A DNA stretch of 64,000 nt from Brachionus plicatilis (lineage: Eukaryota > Rotifera > Eurotatoria > Ploima > Brachionidae), in NCBI GenBank assembly GCA_010279815.1, contig QEOQ01000533.1, positions 424,778 through 488,777 on the forward strand, read 5' to 3'. The translations under genes and the position numbers were made by a program. Positions 1 to 13,697 of this stretch are shown one piece after another. Within the stretch, counting starts at the first letter, position 1. Every line of letters starts with the position of its first letter. The notes beneath the pieces were generated by a model. It ran no database searches and was not told where the DNA came from. It was given only the letters and a program-made list of their open reading frames with translations.

Positions 1-293
1 ATAATAATTTAAATATCAGGTTTTTTTCTCTTTTAAATTTTAATGTAGCGTTATTCAATTTTGGAAAAAAACTGGTTTAAATTCTAAACAAAAAAAAAAC
101 AAATTAATCGAAAATTTTTAATAATCTTTATTTTTATTCTAAAAGCCTAATTAAGATAAAATTTTAATAACAAATAATCTCAGATAAATTATTACCAAAT
201 GAAGTTTAGATTAAAAAAATTTCGAAACACTCTCAAGCTTTAATTAAATCCAAAACTTCTAAATAAAATTGAAAAAAAAAATTAAATATTTAC

Positions 294-736
294 CCGGATA
301 AAAATAGATGTACCATGACACAACTTGTTCACTGCCGTCCCTTCGAAGAGCTCTAAATTCATACTGACCGGTAAATTCAGCTTCAAGCTTTTGGCCAAAT
401 TTCAAAGTCAAACTCGGAGTGCTGTCAGCTTCGATTTGAAACTAAAAAAAATTTGTTTAACTTTTGAACAGCGTCACTTTTCTTGAAATTTACCTTTCTC
501 TTTACATGAGACAACCCAGAAAACTTGAACTCAATTTTTTCATACACTGAACCATCTGCTTGGCTGGTTATGTACAAATTGTGCTCATTCAACTCTTGAT
601 TTTTAAGCTTGACAACAAAAACATTGCTCGAGTGACTCTCGACTAGACTTGGCTCGCTGAATTGCACCTCGAAGTCTTGGGCCTGGTGGCCCAAAACCAT
701 CAAAGTAGATAATATTGTGATTAATTGAATTTTCAT
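294..736 (-). CDS. Secreted protein of unknown function, N-terminal part
   Basis: I do not recognise this protein. Exon 1 (736-494, 81 codons) begins with ATG followed by a hydrophobic stretch (ITILSTLMVLG) and a small-residue cleavage region (GHQAQ), a typical type I signal peptide. Exon 2 is 441-294; the donor after exon 1 (GGTAAAT) and the acceptor TTTAG join it in frame. The mature part is beta-rich looking, with alternating hydrophobic residues (NVFVVKLKN, YEFRALRRDG), which suggests an Ig/beta-sandwich-like lumenal or extracellular domain. A GTAAAT donor at 293 ends exon 2. A further exon may lie at about 226-260 or beyond the window edge, so the C-terminus is not known. No cysteines are visible in the two exons. 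A translocon-associated-type lumenal domain was considered but cannot be supported. Confidence 0.6.
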
Positions 737-3477
737 TTATCTAATCAATTTAAATGCACATACTATTCTAAATTTTTGCAGCTTTTAAAAGATAAATTAT
801 GATATTTGAAATTCAATAAAGGCCCCAATTAATTTAAAATAAGATTAGAATAAAATGATAAAGTTTATGCGCTCAGAACTATTTTATTTCTAACATAACT
901 TATTATAATATTTTTAAAATAAAGTTTTCAAAGTTACCTTAAAAGGTTTTAGTATATGAGTATTTTATTTTTAGCAAGTGTATTCACTTTTTTTTCTTGA
1001 AAGATTTGCCAAAATCCACAAATGAATCATAATGGTATGATTCATATGACAGATTGTCTGCTATTATTAGTCAAACTTCCGCTAGAGGGTGATCGCTGCC
1101 TGATCTTCTAATGTGCACATTATGATCAAAAATTTTTGTTTGACCTAGTTGAAGAATAAGTTTTCTCAAACATAAAAATATCTTAATTATTTATTTAAAT
1201 TAAAAGAAAAAATGTCCAAATTGTTTTGTTTTTTAGCATGCCCCAATTCCCAAACAAAGTCTACTCGAATTTATTTTTTAGAAAATTTTATTATTTTAAA
1301 TCATTTGTTGTTTAATCATTTTTAAGCAGAGAATTTTAATTTCGATTTTTTTTCATGCCAGCATTTCGAAGCATGCTTGAAGAAGATATGAAAATCTTGC
1401 TGACTGAGCCAAATGTTCGAGCAATTCATGACTTATAATGCTCTCTTGTAGCGCAATTAATCTTTCCATATTTTCACCTTAGAAAAAATGATTAATAGTT
1501 TTTTGTTTTGTTTAAAATAATTGAAATATCACAAAAATACTTTTAAAAAATAAAAAATTTGTTTTTAAAAATTTTTTTTAAATCTCAATAATTAAGACAT
1601 TTAGTAAATTTGAACGTCAACTTTCGTTCATGTTTTACAAAGCTTGACATTAAAAAATTTGGCTTTTTTAATGAGAGAGATTAAATTTTAAAAATTAAAA
1701 TTGATATTCAAGAGAATGTTTGATTTAACTTTAAATGTTTTCAAAAAATAAAATTTATTCTCAAAAATTTATTTTTTTTTCAAAATTTGACAAATAGCTA
1801 GACCCATTAATGTACAAAATTTGGTGTTCAAATAAAATTAATTTTATTTTAAAGTTGAATGCCCAAGAGGCGTTTAATGAATTAATAAAAATAATAATAA
1901 ATGAAAACTAATCTGATTTTGTTTATTGAAAAAAATCCAGCCTCAAAGGCAGTTAAAAATAATAATGTTACAGTAAATACATTTTTTAACACGGAGCTAA
2001 AACACAGAAATTCATTAGTGCATGAAACCTTTACCATCAAATCTATGTTTTAATTAATTTAACTTTAGACATATGTACCTAAATAATTTTTCTAGACTAA
2101 TTTGTGCCTTTAGTTTAAATTTTTTAAACTGAATTAAAACAATAAAAAAATGAAGATCTTTAATAGAAAAAAAATTCAAAAAAATTAAATTTTATTTTTA
2201 AAGTTGAGTTAAATTTTAGACAAGCACTAAAACTAATTTCATTTATTTAAAATTATTCACATTTAAAATAATTTTTTAAAATTTTAATTTTATAAATTTA
2301 TGGATTTTTAAAGGATCTTCATTTAAATAATTTAAATTTTTTTCATGTCCATAAAAAAATTGATGCATATCTTATTCTCAACTGTAAATAGGAAGAGTTT
2401 AGTTAAAAGCAATGGAGCAGAAAAAATTTGTAGAATGTTAATAAAATTTTGCCTTAAAAAACTGTTTAAACCATGTGACACTAAGAGAGGTTGTTTCTCT
2501 TGGGTTAATAAAGACTAAAGAGAGAATAAAAACTTTCTCATTAACTAAGAATTTTCTGTAAAAAAAGATTTTATTGTTAATTTTAAAAATAAAGATATCA
2601 AAAGTATTAATTTATATATCTCCAGGAAAGCAAAGGGTAAGAACTTGTTTCTACATAATTAAAATAAAAAGCAACCAGCAGGGAAAGATTATTTAGTTCA
2701 TACTTTAAACTCTTTCGAGTTTTATCATTCAAATCTCAGCTTAAATTTTATTTTCTAATAAACAATATTATACTGATTTATAATATAAAAATTATCTTAT
2801 ATTAATTTTAAAAGCTATTTATACAAAATTTGGCATAAATCAAATTAATCTTTGAATTAAATAATTTATAAAAAAAATTGGATTTTTTAAAAAAATTTAC
2901 CACAAAAAGTTTATATTTAAAAAATCCAAAAGTTAAATCGAATAAATATAAAATATATTATATTTTTTTTTGACTATAATTTTTGGACTTAGTTTTCACA
3001 TTGCATTTATTGCACCTTAAGACATGGCTTACATATTTACTTTTTTAATTCTAAAAAAAAAAATTTAATTAATACATTTTTTATTTTTTTGTAACAAATT
3101 TTATAAAACCAAAATTTCCTTTATTATTAAATAGTTTATTGAACAACTTAAATATATTGAAGATTTTTCCATTAAAAATTTCAATTTTTATTTAAAAAAA
3201 AATTATTGTTTCAAAAACTAATTTACATTTTTTATTTAATTAATTGCTAGTAACTGTGTAACTAGTAGTTTAATTTTTTTTCCAGTAATCAGAAAAATTT
3301 AATCCAAGTTTTAACCTTTTTTTTTTTACAAAAATTTTTCAAAAACCTTGTTTTTAATTTTTTCATTTTTTTAAGAAACCCTAAAAAAAATTTTTTTATT
3401 TTTAAATAATAATCCTGGTTGCCAAAACGATTAGTGAAATCAAGCTTTTCAAAAAGTATTTTTGTTTAGATTATATG
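737..3477. other. Intergenic region without recognised genes
   Basis: About 2.7 kb of AT-rich sequence between the start of the secreted-protein gene and the 3' end of Nup133. It should contain the promoter of the former (upstream of 736). The only coding-like patch is a 27-codon ORF at 1355-1438 (+), listed as a finding. No tRNA, rRNA or transposon signature was recognised. Confidence 0.5.
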
Positions 3478-6400
3478 TCAATTATAATTACCAGTCATTT
3501 TCAATAAATGTAAAGTTTTGAAGAATTTTGTTTGATTCAACTTAGATTCGGGGTAATCTAGATCATATAATTGCTCCCAGCTAATAAAAAAAAAATTTGA
3601 TTAAAAAAATAATTACGGATTAAATTACTTGTCAGCTAGAATTGATCGGACTAAAATTTCAACCTTTATTTGTTCTTTTTGTGCTTCGGAGTAATACTAA
3701 AAAAAAAACTAAATTTTAAAAAAATATTTTATTTTCTTTACATTACAGTTGATTTATCATCATTCAAAAATTCGATCAACTCAAACGCTTTATTGAATTC
3801 ATTCTCACTAGCATTGTCTAAATTAATATAAATCTAAAAAAAATTTTTTTTTTTTAAATAAAAATTTTATTCAAAAATTTAATTTAAAATTTTTACTTCG
3901 ATTAATTTTTCGGGCTTGTAGGCCGGAATTTGTTCAATGGGCAAAGCGTACATGTCCGAAATATTTTGAGCTTTGCTTTCAATGTAGTTCAGGTATTTTA
4001 AATACCGGTTTAAGCTATCAATTCTTTGGTTGTAATCACTGGTAAAACTATTGCCTGCAATTAAACTTAATTTGCTCATGCTAGTTAGGGACTTTTGTTT
4101 TAAAAATGAGTCTGATTCATTGATGCCAAGATTGTAAAGAGTCTCGGAAGCCTAAAATTTAAAGCTTGATTTTTTTTCTCTTTAAAAAAAAATGTGCCAA
4201 AAATACTTTAAAAAATGAGCTATTTTTAAAGTCTTTGATCCAAGACAGATACGGATATTTGTCGATACATTTGGAAATATCTGCTCGCTGCAAAAATTGG
4301 TTTTTGAACATGAAGTTTAATTTTGATCTCTCTATAAAATGTCGCACAACATGTTCAGCCATTTTCTAGGGAGTTAATTTAAAGTTAAAAAGTCGAAATT
4401 AAATCTTAGTCAAATTTAATTAATACAGAATTGGAAAATTTTTCCAAATAGGCGACTAATTGGTCCGGGTCGTTTTTTATTTCACAAATAGTGGTCAATG
4501 TGCTCAAATCAATATATTGTTCTGCTAATCGCATGGCATTCTCTATTTGCTTGTTTTTTACTAAAATATAATTTTTTTAATTAATTTATATTACTTTAAA
4601 AAAGTACATTAAATAATTTTTGAATTTATTTCTATTAATTTTTTTTAAATAAAAAAAATTATAAATATGGGTATCATTATTCAACACATCTAAAATCCGT
4701 CACCTATAAACTATTTTTTTGAACAAAAAAAATAATGATTTTTTATTTTTAGTACCTAAAATAAAAATTTTTCAATAAAATAATTTTTAAAGTGATTTTA
4801 TGGTTTGTAGTCAAAATTTTTTTAATTATTTTCATTTAGAATTAAAATAATTATTACGTGAATTATTGCCGGAAATGAAGCCATAATAGAAGAAAAAATT
4901 AAAAACTGTTCTTCTTATGTAAATAAAATTTTATTTTTATAAATCAGAAATAAAGTATTTATAGATACTTTAGATACACTTTATTTTATAAAATCAAAAA
5001 TTAATTACGAAAAAAGTGATTAAGTTCTATTGATTTTAATTTAATATTAATCTGTTTTAAATTCTTTGAAAGAATCTAAATGAAAAAATCTAGCTGTATT
5101 AAAGATAATTCATTTTTTATTTGAATTAATCTAAAAATACCGAAATAACCAAAAAATTAAAGTTTTTTTAAGAAAAAATTTATTAAGATTAAATTCTACC
5201 TATTAAAAATAAAGCCTCTTCAATCCTATGACCATTTTATTCAAATTTAAATAAGCTTTTCAACAGAACTGTTAGCTAAACTATAGGACTTTTGATTCTG
5301 TCTGAACAACCTTCTAAAAATCAAGCATGCAAAATTTAATAAGTTTTTTTTTTAAAATTTTATGGTTTTAAAAGTTCTTAATGTTATTATTTTAGAATTA
5401 AAAAAAATTTAATTTTTAATTTTTTATCAATGTTGTTAAAAAAAAAATTTAAATATCAGAAACCTCGCAGTCACCTGAACCAAGCGGTTCTAGTGTATTT
5501 CGAAAATTTAAGCTTTTATCTCTGTCATTTGAGATTGAAAAATTACAAAAATTATTTTTTAATATTGGCAACTTTAAGTTGAAAATTGTTAAAATTCCAA
5601 CAAATAAATTTTCTTTATTTTTATTTGAATCATGGTATCAAATTAAATAAATAAATTTTGAATTATTAAGAAAAAATTATAACAAAATTATCAGATTTAT
5701 TAAGTAATTTGATAAATTTGATTAATTAATTAATTTAAAAGAATTCGGTTATAAAAATTGTTGAAGACTTTAAAGTACTTAAACAGATCTTGACGCTTTT
5801 AGATGTAATTTTTGTACTTATTACGCAATAAAATATTGGCAAATTGAAGTTCATGATCAAATGTTAATTTCAAATCAAAATTTTTAGTTTTTGATTCAAA
5901 TAAAATGGTATTTTTTATCAATTTTTTAATAATAAATGACTATACTTTATTAAACATAAATTGTTTAATCTTTAATTAAATAGAAAATTATATGAATTTT
6001 TGTCTGAAGTAAAAATAAAATCTTAATCGATATTTTAAAACTTTGCAATTCAAAATTTAACTTTATTTTGTCGAAGCATATTTTAATTAATATTTAAATA
6101 TCATTTTAAGTCACAATTTGGAAACCTTTATGTAGATTTTAAATTTGTCTTTTTAGTTTTCAAAATAAAGATTTTAGAAAAATCAATTAGAAAAACAAGT
6201 TGTTTTTTTTTTTTTAATTAAAATAGTAAACATCTTATGTTAAATTTAAATATAATTAATAAAAGCTAATTTCATCATTTTTATTAATACTATAATGAAT
6301 TACATTTTGATCATTTGAACATGATCATGAACTTCAAGTTGCCTAAAATATTTTGGGCTAAAATTTTTAATTTAATTAAAAAAAATATATTACCATAGAC

Positions 6401-9400
6401 TTGAATGAGTTTAGTTTTAATTGAATCATAAGTGACTTTTAGGTTCATATAAGCGGTCTCATCATCAATCGAGTTAAGTCTTGTTTCATATTCTTCGAAC
6501 AAAAAACCATCTAATTCGAGCAAATTCTGAAGAATTTCTGTTTTTTTCTCCAATGTGCCACAATTAGAAAGACCAAATTCGCTGCACAATTTATGCTACA
6601 AAAAATAAAAAATGCCATTTTTTGCCACCAAAAATAAAAATTTAATATTTACTTGTTTAACACTTAGATTTATTACTGAAGGTATAGTGGAGGTAATTTC
6701 ACTGACAGGCGTGAATGTCCACTTGACAAACTCCACAGAATCGTCTTGAAAATTTTCATACAATTTTTTTTTTTCTTCACAATAATTCTGCGAAGTTTTG
6801 AGAAGTTTCTACAAAAAAAATTAAAAAAATTTTTTTTTTAAAATCAAACAAAAAAATCAATTACTGCAAAAAAAAAAGTGGTGTCTATTAAATAATTAAT
6901 AGCTTGCTCGGTGCTATTATTTTTAATAACTTCATTTTCAATTACAAAAAGAGCATTGAAAATCTCATCAATTTTGGACACTCGACGATAGAACACATCA
7001 TGTGGATAGATTAGTTTAGAATTCAGATCATCACGATTCTTGGTCGTGTATTCAATTGCTAAATTAATAAATTCTTGATTCCTTAATAAAATTTTTTTTT
7101 GAAAAAATTTGTTTTATATTGTTTCCTGATTTACCTTGTGTACAATTGTTCTCTGATGACCAAGGCTATTTGTAATTTTTCAGCGTGTTCTTGAAGAGCT
7201 AGTTTGCTTTTAATTTCTCGTCCATTGTAGTATAGTGTGCTTAACTAATCAAAGTTATTTTTTGGTTTAATTTCTGGTCATTTGTTTGCTTACTTTGTCC
7301 CAGAGATGGAATTTTTTTAAAAAAGCAACAAAATATTCGTGAAGACGAACTTTGCCTTTAAGTTGATTTGAAATGATGATATTGGTGTTCATGGATTTTG
7401 ATTTGGTCAATTCAGCCCATCTTGGATCGTGGGTCGGTGCGTCGTCTATTAACTTTTCGCTCAGCTCTACACAAATAAAGTCAAGTTTTTTATCCGCCAA
7501 ATCAACTGTCAAAAGCTCGTCAATCAAAAGTTGACTGTCTCTCTTAAATTTTTTTTAAAATTATTTTCAAATATAGAAAAATTTTATTTCTATAGCAATA
7601 AAAATTGATTTTTAAGTAAAATTCTAAAGAAAAACTATCGTTTAAGCGATCGATAAGGTCTTGTCAATTAATGTAAAGATTGATTTTTTATCTTTTTTTG
7701 CTAGAGCTACAATTAAAGATTTAAATAAAAATGGTACCAATTGATTTAAATAATATATTTTCTAATTTTTTATTAAAAAAATTAAAAAATATTAATTTTT
7801 GATGCACAAAAGAGTTATTTTTCTTTTTATTTCGATTCAAAATTGTCTAAACTTTATTTAGTTTTTATAGAATTATTTTCTCTTGCTTTTTTTTTTTCAA
7901 TTTTTGTATGATTTTACCCTTTTTATAATTTTTTTAATTTCTCTTATAAAAGTATAAATTTTAGAAACAAAGGGACTGAAAAGAACATTTTGTTTAGCTT
8001 TTTTTATAACCTTAATTCATCCCTGCTAGTGCTGTAAATCAAATTGACCATTTGAATAAATTATTTAATTTATTTCGTTTTAAATTTAAATTTAATTTGA
8101 ATTCAAAAAATAATAAAATTCCAGCATTAACTTTAATAATTCTAAATTATATTTAAATTATTTTTAAATTAAAAAAAAGTGTTTTAAAAAATTTGACAGA
8201 AAATTTCATTAAATTCAAAAATTTATTTGATTTTGAAAGAACTGTTTAATAAAAAAAATGAAACAAGATTTTATAAATTATGTAAAAATTTTTAAATTCC
8301 TTTAACAATTTGACTAGTTTAAATTTTCAGTTAAAACTAAAAACTACGTTTTGACTTTCAAATAAAATCTTAATCATTTTCTTTTTTTTAATTTAAAATT
8401 GAATTAAATTAAAAGAATAATTCAAAGTTAATATTACAACCATTTTCATATTTAAAATTAAACTCTTTAGTGAAATAGAATGAGTTTAATTTTTAAATAA
8501 AAATTTGAAAAAAATATTGAAAATTCTTTTTTGCTACTTTTAAATTATTTATTTATTTATTTGTTTATCTGTACCTTTACCAAACTTCAAAATAAAATAC
8601 ATGAAACAAAAAAATTAAAAATAAAGCTAAATATGATCATTTTTTAAAAATTTTTTTTAACAAAAAGTAATTTTAAAAAAGATAACAATTAATCAAGATA
8701 TTCGATTTTTAATACTGCACTTTAAAATGAAAAATCAATAAAGGAAATGCCAGCGTTGCAATTTCAATATTACATTTATTTTTTAATTTTATTTTCTTTT
8801 TATAATTTTTAAATAAATCAATAAGTGTCAGCGAAAAAAAAATGCGGATCCTTTGTCTTGAGATAGTTTTCTTTTTTTAATAAAAAATGTCAATAAGTAA
8901 AAATATTGGATTCCTATTTAAATTTAGAGTTGATTATTTTTTTAATGCAATACTTAATATATAATCGGTTTTAATCTTCAATAATTAATGAATAAAAATA
9001 TTACCTAAAATTTATAAATTCAAGGAGAAATAAAAAAAATAAAGAATTATCTGAATGTTATGAAACTCGATAAAATTTAATTTAGAAAAGTTTTCTTTGA
9101 CGGTTTTAATATTTAATTTATTTTTAATTTAATTTAATTTTTAAATAAAATAAAAAAAGGAATTAAGTAAAACTATTTCATACAGTACATATTAAAACTA
9201 ACATCAACGTTTTCATTGATTTCCTCTTTCTTTATTCTTCCTCTTGCTCTTCTTCTAAAAATAAGAGGAAATGAAAAGAAATTAATGAAGCTAGTTCTTG
9301 TACCGTAGAAATATTCTCATAGAATTTTTTTTTCGTAAAAAAATTTAGAATTAAATTAATAATATTAAATTAAAATTAAAACTAATGCAAAAATTATGCA

Positions 9401-12400
9401 AAAATTAAAACTTGTATGTACAATCTATAAATTATTCTTTTAATTGAAACTAATTTAACTTTTCATTTTTATTTACAAAATTGTATCATTATTTGCTCAC
9501 TTAAATTTTACTTTTTACATTTTTAATTTTTATACATCGCCAGAATTGGCGCAAAATGAAATAAATAAATAAATAAATAAATAAATATTAAATTAAATTA
9601 ATAAAAAAAAAATTGGTCTCTAGGGATCCTTGGGACTACATACGATTCATGTTAAAAAAAAAATCGTTGTTTTTGGCTGTTTTTAAATAAATAAAATTGA
9701 CAAACCCTTTTTTTTAAATAAAATATACACCAGGTTGTAGAAAATGTTATTCTCTTTCAGAATATATATGATTTTTAAAAATATTTTAATTTTATCATTG
9801 AATACCTGGGTCTGAAAGAATTACAACTTTTTATAGGATCAGTAATTTTTACACCTCTGGGTAAAAAATTTTTTTTTTAGCCGCCCAAAAAAAAAAATTA
9901 AATTTAGAGTTTTAAAGGACGTAGTTTACGAACTTAAAGTCAAAAACTAGAAATTCAGATGGCACTTAAGTTTTGAATTTTTTTAACTTTCCGGTGTCTA
10001 GACTAAAATTTTTCAAAGAAAAAAAATTATTTTTAAAATTAATTTACCTCTTCTTTTTTCAAATAACATTGAAACGCTTCTTTAAATTTGTTCAAAGCCA
10101 GCTGTTCACCTTTAGCCAAATTGCTGAAAGTAAAGTCAAAAGTATGTCTAGGCATTCCTTTATAAAATGAAGTGTCCTCCCCCAAGCTCTGTACAGACGA
10201 ATTCAAATCACTGAAATGATAGTTCGAAACATTTGACTTTATCTGTGACATTTCCAATGACTGATCTGCTTTTGCACCTGAGAAACTCTCTTCGTCAATA
10301 CTCAACCGCAGCGAATTGTCTTTTACTTTCAAAATCTCGTGATTTAATGAAAAAAATATCAAATCACTGTCACAAAAATTGCTTGCTATTATGCGATCTC
10401 CGAGTGTGTTGAATCTAGACTCGCCAGTAAACTCCAAAGTGGGCCCAGTGAACGAAATAATTGAGTTATGATTAAATATGTAAAATGCGTGCTGATTGTC
10501 CATGGCAAAAAATTTGAAATTGTAAGTTTCCGACTGAGCCACTCGGTGGCTCAATATGTGAAATGACTTAAGCCTAAGATCATTGATTCTACTTGATGTG
10601 TCAATCTCTCCTATGCAAAATCTCGGACTATCATCTTCGACCACTGCAAGGATGTAGAGTGAATTTCTAGGGAAAAATAATTTTTTTATTAATTTTTTTT
10701 TCATTGCTAAACTTGAACAAAAAGTAAAAAAAATCTGATCAATTAAAATTTAAAAAAAATTTTACTTTAATTAAAAATTTATGATGAATTTTAATTAAAT
10801 TTTTAATTTTTAAAAAATAACTGAATATGATAATTGAATAAAAAAACACAAAATATTCAAAATCTTTCTGCTACGATTAGTTGGCTAGAAAAAACACTGA
10901 ATAAAATCTGCAATGTGAAAACTTGGTAAATTTTCTACATGATTTTTGAAAAATAATTAAAGAATTTGAAGACTTTGCTTCTGATTTGAATTAAATTAAA
11001 TTTGAAGAAACACTGAACCATAGAGACTTTGATCAATTTGTATAAAATTATTCAAACTGGCCTTTAAGTATTTTTTTTTTTTGAGAAAAAAATTAAAACC
11101 TTAATTATCATTTGAAAGTATTTTAAAATTTTACTGAATTATTGTGACAAAATTTTTTGAAAATTTTATTGAAACACTTATTTGAATTTTCAAATCAATC
11201 TTGACAATACTTTTAAAAAATTATCACCAGCTGAAAATGTTCCAATATTTCCAAAATTCTAATTTTGGTATTGATAATATAACAATTAGAAACTTCAAAC
11301 TACATAAATTTGAAAAAAAATTAAAAAAAAATCAGATTCAGCGAAAGAATTCTTGTCTATAAAAAATTTTAAAAGTTTCCAATTAAATTTTATTTTTTCA
11401 GGTTGTTAAATCCAAAAATTAATGTCCAAAACAAGGACTACATAAAAATTCATTAAAGTAAGGATCAGGACCCTTTTAGACTAAAATAGAGACCTAATTT
11501 ATAGTTGAAAATGATAATTTTATAAATAAAAGAGTAAAAAAAATATTTATAAAAAAACAACAATTATATGGATTTAATTGAAATGAAATTATTGTTTTGA
11601 CTTAATAAAATTTTATACTCATAATATTTTTTTTCTTTTTTTGGAGGGTAAATTTGTATTTAGTGTCCATTTAACTTTGAAATTTGTACAAAATATTCTA
11701 AATCTTTCAAGTTGACAATAATTTTTGTTTTTTAAAAAAAAAAAAACTTTCTGATTATTCTCTGAAGATTCTTGTGATTAAAAATAAATTTTGGAAAAAA
11801 ATTCTCAAACAAGAATTAACTTTATATTCCAAATATTTAATGCTAATTTTAGTCCAGGTTTCTAAATAATTTTTTTATTAAATTTAATTCATTTTTAAAA
11901 AATCAAATTTTAATTTACGGACGTTTGAGTCCGTATTTTTTAATTGGAAAAAAATTCGTATCCGCCAGTCAGGATGCAAATTTTAGGGAAATGTGAAAAC
12001 TTGGCACATTTATTTATAAATCGAAAAATAGATAAACTAAATTAGATTTTTTTCTTATATGGGTTAAAATTTTTGGGTTAACCCTAACCCTAAACCCAAG
12101 ATTATTTTCTTATAGAAGGCAAAAATTTGTCAGAAATTTCAAGATTAATATTAAAATTTTTTATCTGTATAAAGAAATTTAAACTTAAGATAAAAAAAAT
12201 TATTTTCGATCATCCAAATTTTAGTTATAAAAATAGCAAATTATTACTTGGTAATGGAACAGTCCTGAAAATTTATATTTATTCTTGTCGAATCCATATT
12301 CTGATCCAAATATTCTTCATAAAATAATTTATCCATGCCTGCTTGGCTCAACATCTAAAAAAAAATTATTAAAAAAAGTGAAAAAAAAATATTTTTATTT

Positions 12401-13368
12401 CACTACTGAAAATGTGTTATCGTGATTTATTTTGAGCTTTTGTAAATTTTTATCAATTAATACAAACATCTCCGGGCTAGTTTTATAGCGGACAGCTGAT
12501 TTAAAATTTTGGCTGTTTTTGTTCAAATTTTGACCACCGCCAAAAATAAGTGATGTCATTCTTCGACCTACACTTGACAGCAAGCCTGACGAGAGATCAA
12601 TTTTTTTGCTCGATATCAAACTCTTTCCCTCATGACTTTCTATCTGAACACTGAAATAACTTCCATTTGCTGTAATTATAAGATAAAAATTTTCCTTTAA
12701 AAAAAAATTAAAATTTTAAATTAAAATTTTTATAATTTTAATGCTTACCGATATGTACATAAGATGAACTACCTCATCGTTTTGAGGAATGTCTATTTTT
12801 TCATCCACACAAAGGTACTCGTTGAAAATGGACGGCCAGTATCTGATCGAGCCCTCCACAGTTGCGCACAAACCAACGTAGTCTTTGTTATTGTGGCACT
12901 CGACCGAAACACAGTTTTGTTTAATCAGAGACTTGCTGAATGGCAGCGAAAGTTCATTGCATTGAATATTCTAATAAAAAAATTTTTAAATAATAATTTA
13001 AATTTAAAAATTTTATTTTTGAAAAAAATTACTTTAAAAGTTTTTTTGAGCTTCCAGATGAAGAGTTTTCTCTCGTTTACCAGACATATGTGACCATTGG
13101 AAAGAATTGTAGCATTTAGCTGTAAAGAGTTTTGTGACTTTAGATTAAAGATGAGTTCTTTTATTTTTATTGGCAAAGGCGCTTTGAATGATTCCAATAT
13201 GGAATCGTTGTATATTGAGTTCATTGTAAGAGATATTCGGTTATGGGCACCACCGCTGGAGCTTATTGATGAGTTGAAAAGCTCGTTTGTAGTCTTGAGG
13301 CTTTGACTGCGGGTCACTCGAGCTGAACTCGAAGTTGACAAAACTGAAGGGCGTTTTGGAGTGAACAT
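3478..13368 (-). CDS. NUP133: Nucleoporin Nup133 (Y-complex / Nup107-160 subunit)
   Basis: Structural subunit of the nuclear pore Y-complex. The exons I assembled (13368-13033, 12970-12749, 12694-12407, 12354-12248, 10666-10048, 7542-7294, 7244-7135, 7081-6865, 6808-6653, 6595-6394, 4560-4427, 4365-4207, 4151-3897, 3833-3747, 3696-3629, 3580-3478) have GT/AG borders and join in frame to 1104 codons including the stop. A Ser/Thr-rich N-terminus is followed by the seven-bladed propeller region (family-like EGSIRYWPS and GLLSSVGRRMTSL) and the family signature IDDAPTHDPRWAE near residue 560. The alpha-helical C-terminal half follows (EHAEKLQIA; DVFYRRVSKID; KYPYLSWI; FNKAFELIEFLN). Vertebrate Nup133 is about 1156 residues. 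This model ends roughly 40 residues earlier, so the GGTAAT at 3493-3488 could be a donor to an unseen last exon. Identification is firm; the last exon is uncertain. Confidence 0.93.
4561..6393 (-). other. Large Nup133 intron (1.8 kb)
   Basis: Intron between exons 10 and 11 of Nup133, flanked by GTAATA donor and TTTTAG acceptor. It is far longer than the gene's other introns (about 45-70 bp). I see only AT-rich sequence with no coding trace or clear terminal repeats. Confidence 0.6.
7543..10047 (-). other. Large Nup133 intron (2.5 kb) with a dispersed repeat
   Basis: Intron between exons 5 and 6. It holds a reverse-oriented copy of a dispersed repeat (about 8415-8590) and a short AAATA/TTTAT microsatellite near 9560-9590. 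No coding signal was recognised. A CT-rich patch at about 9220-9265 has no assignable function. Confidence 0.55.
8415..8590 (-). repeat. Dispersed repeat family R1, copy in Nup133 intron
   Basis: The reverse complement aligns by eye with 53895-54040: shared blocks include ACAGAT, an AAATA array, AGAATTTTCAATATTTTTTT, CATTCTATTTCACT and AGAGTTTAATTT. The AAATA tract next to a conserved end suggests a retroposon (SINE or LINE 3' tail). Confidence 0.6.
10667..12247 (-). other. Large Nup133 intron (1.6 kb)
   Basis: Intron between exons 4 and 5 of Nup133. It contains a short interstitial telomere-like patch (two CCCTAA-type units plus a variant near 12078-12098). Otherwise it is AT-rich with nothing recognised. 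Confidence 0.5.
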
Positions 13369-13543
13369 TTTTCAAAATTTAAATTGAAAATTTTTCTGTT
13401 TAGTTTTTATTTTTTTAAATTTGAATTTTTTTTAAATAGAAAATTAAAAGCAAAATTAAGTTATTTTTTTATTTACTTATAAACAAAAAGATTATCACTA
13501 AATTAATAAAATGAAGTGTTTAAATCGTTTGAAAAAAATTCTA

Positions 13544-13697
13544 GAACCCTAATCCGGAACTAAAATCAGAAAATCCGGTACTAAATTCAAGTTACAGTCT
13601 AAAACGCGGAACCAGAAAAAGTTAAAAAATATATGATTTTAACAAAATTTTTCAAATAATTTTTCAATTATTAAAATATAGATAATTTTTAATGGAC
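13544..13697 (+). repeat. Partial copy of the GGTTGTCCC-type DNA element
   Basis: Closely similar by eye to the left part of the complete element at 20760-21236: shared CCGGAACTAAA, TCTAAA, GGAACCAGAAA, a long shared block AAAATATATGATTTTAACA and TTCAATTATTAAAATATAGA. The terminal GGTTGTCCC is missing here, so this is a 5'-truncated relic about 180 bp upstream of the Nup133 start codon. Confidence 0.7.

Noticed and set aside
1076..1140. Possible small structured RNA (CCGCTAGAGGGTGATCGCTG)
   Set aside because: No cloverleaf or snRNA landmarks could be matched; composition alone is not enough.
10039..10170. Plus-strand ORF overlapping Nup133 exon 5
   Set aside because: It lies antisense to a confidently identified coding exon and shows no family features; a shadow frame.
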